NCBI GenBank assembly: GCA_009827235.1
Contig: SPMW01000022.1
Span: 1 to 26,152, forward strand
Length of the DNA: 26,152 nt
DNA from: Candidatus Campylobacter infans
GTDB taxonomy: Bacteria > Campylobacterota > Campylobacteria > Campylobacterales > Campylobacteraceae
Reading direction: 5' to 3'
Shown here in pieces: positions 25,333 through 26,152 of this stretch. Position 1 is the stretch's first letter; the number at the start of each line of letters is the position of its first letter. The notes under the pieces were generated by a model that ran no database searches, was not told the origin of the DNA, and saw only the letters and a program-made list of their open reading frames with translations. The translations under genes and the position numbers were made by a program.

Positions 25333-26091
25333 TTGAGCGTAAGTGTGTTAATGTATCATCATATTTTGCCAAAAAGTAGTTTTATAAGTTCTAGTGTGAG
25401 TGAGTTTGAGGCGCAAATGGCGTATTTGGCGCGCTGTGGTTATAAGGCTTTAAGCTTGGAAGAGTTTTTTTTGTATAAAAAAGCCAAGCTAAAAGTGCCT
25501 AAAAAAAGTGTTTTGATTACCTTTGATGATGGCTGGCGGGATAATTTTTATTTCGCATATCCTATTTTAAAGCGTTATAACCTGCGCGCAAGCATATTTT
25601 TAGTTACTAGCTGGGTGCAAAAAGCAAGTGAGCAAAAGGCTGAATTTAGCCCTTGCTCGCATAGTCAATGTAAAAAAATCGTCCCAAATGAGCCTGGGCG
25701 CGTGGTATTAAACTGGGATGAAATTGCGCAAATGCGCGATATTTGCGATTTTGCCTCACATACGCATACGCACGGAGATGATTATTTTGGTAGTTATGAT
25801 TTTGCTAGTGATTTAGATCTTTGTAAAAAAATAATGAAAACTTGCTTAGGCATCGATGATAGCGTGCTTTGCTGGCCGCGCGGGAGCTTTGATGAAATAA
25901 GGCTAAATATCGCTAAAAACTTAGGGTATGAATTGTTTTTTACCACAAAACGCGGGATAAATCGCCCAGATGGCATTTGCGATGATGTGCGCCGAATCGC
26001 CGTAAAAAACGGCGCGCAGTGGCTAAGAAAAATTTTATTTATATACCAAAATGATGTGTTTGGCAGGCTGTATGGCTTAGTTAGGGGATAA
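25333..26091 (+). CDS. Polysaccharide deacetylase (NodB/CE4 family)
   Basis: 252-residue NodB-fold protein. VSVLMYHHI is the first strand, TFDDGW holds the catalytic/metal Asp65 and Asp66, SHTHTHGD the metal His143 and His147 (H-x3-H), and WPRGSFDE the third motif. CE4 enzymes remove acetyl groups from GlcNAc-type sugars. There is no signal peptide, so it probably acts in the cytoplasm, perhaps on a lipid-linked or nucleotide sugar or LOS part. TTG at 25333 is taken as the start because AAGG lies seven bases upstream and because the next ATG (25351) would cut into the first strand. A cysteine/histidine-rich insert (FSPCSHSQCKK) lies at about 105-114. Confidence 0.85.
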   Translation: MSVSVLMYHHILPKSSFISSSVSEFEAQMAYLARCGYKALSLEEFFLYKKAKLKVPKKSVLITFDDGWRDNFYFAYPILKRYNLRASIFLVTSWVQKASEQKAEFSPCSHSQCKKIVPNEPGRVVLNWDEIAQMRDICDFASHTHTHGDDYFGSYDFASDLDLCKKIMKTCLGIDDSVLCWPRGSFDEIRLNIAKNLGYELFFTTKRGINRPDGICDDVRRIAVKNGAQWLRKILFIYQNDVFGRLYGLVRG

Positions 26092-26152
26092 AAAATAAAT
26101 TTTAATTCATCTCAATTTAAATTAATTTTAATTTGGCGCGATATTTAAACCT

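Overview
The window is AT-rich DNA from a Campylobacterota genome, most likely a Campylobacter outside the C. jejuni/coli group. The grounds are gene content and order: an MlaE/MlaF/MlaD lipid transporter of the iamAB type, nadD-rsfS divergent from gap-pgk-tpiA-fabI, rplI-hslV-hslU, a RibBA with a degenerate second domain, and MqnA of the futalosine menaquinone route. No database search was possible, so species and novelty statements are inference.

Layout. 166-3433 (minus): an operon for a four-part lipid ABC transporter (permease, ATPase, MCE protein, lipoprotein). 3551-5455 (minus): nadD fused in frame to rsfS, then bcp and a YhbP-like gene. 5517-9733 (plus): gap, pgk, a decayed small gene, tpiA and fabI. 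9857-10022: tRNA-Cys and tRNA-Ser. 10056-11451 (plus): a LapB-like TPR protein and rnhA. 11713-17132: a lipooligosaccharide/O-glycan block of two divergent operons, waaF plus a GT4 on minus, and a GT9, a WaaL-like ligase and a GT4 on plus. 17136-17597 (minus): a sugar-type GNAT. 17681-19994 (minus): rplI-hslV-hslU. 20098-21838 (plus): ribBA and mqnA. 22138-23499 (plus): gdhA. 23500-24036: a gene-free stretch with two ~190-bp direct repeats carrying a conserved hairpin. 24037-25278 (minus): another GT4 and a 35-residue membrane peptide. 25333-26091 (plus): a polysaccharide deacetylase.

How the genes fit together. Gap, Pgk and TpiA supply triose interconversion, which in these bacteria mainly serves gluconeogenesis; FabI closes the fatty-acid elongation cycle. 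The transferases, ligase and deacetylase build or trim surface glycans, and the Mla-type transporter keeps outer-membrane lipids in order. HslUV is a proteolytic machine; RibBA, MqnA and NadD feed flavin, quinone and NAD pools.

I found no clear undescribed defence or mobile system. The best leads are the duplicated structured repeat after gdhA, the stop-less nadD-rsfS junction with its own internal ribosome site, the decayed small gene between pgk and tpiA, the 35-residue membrane ORF, a probably leaderless mqnA message, and a WaaL-like ligase without a visible loop histidine.
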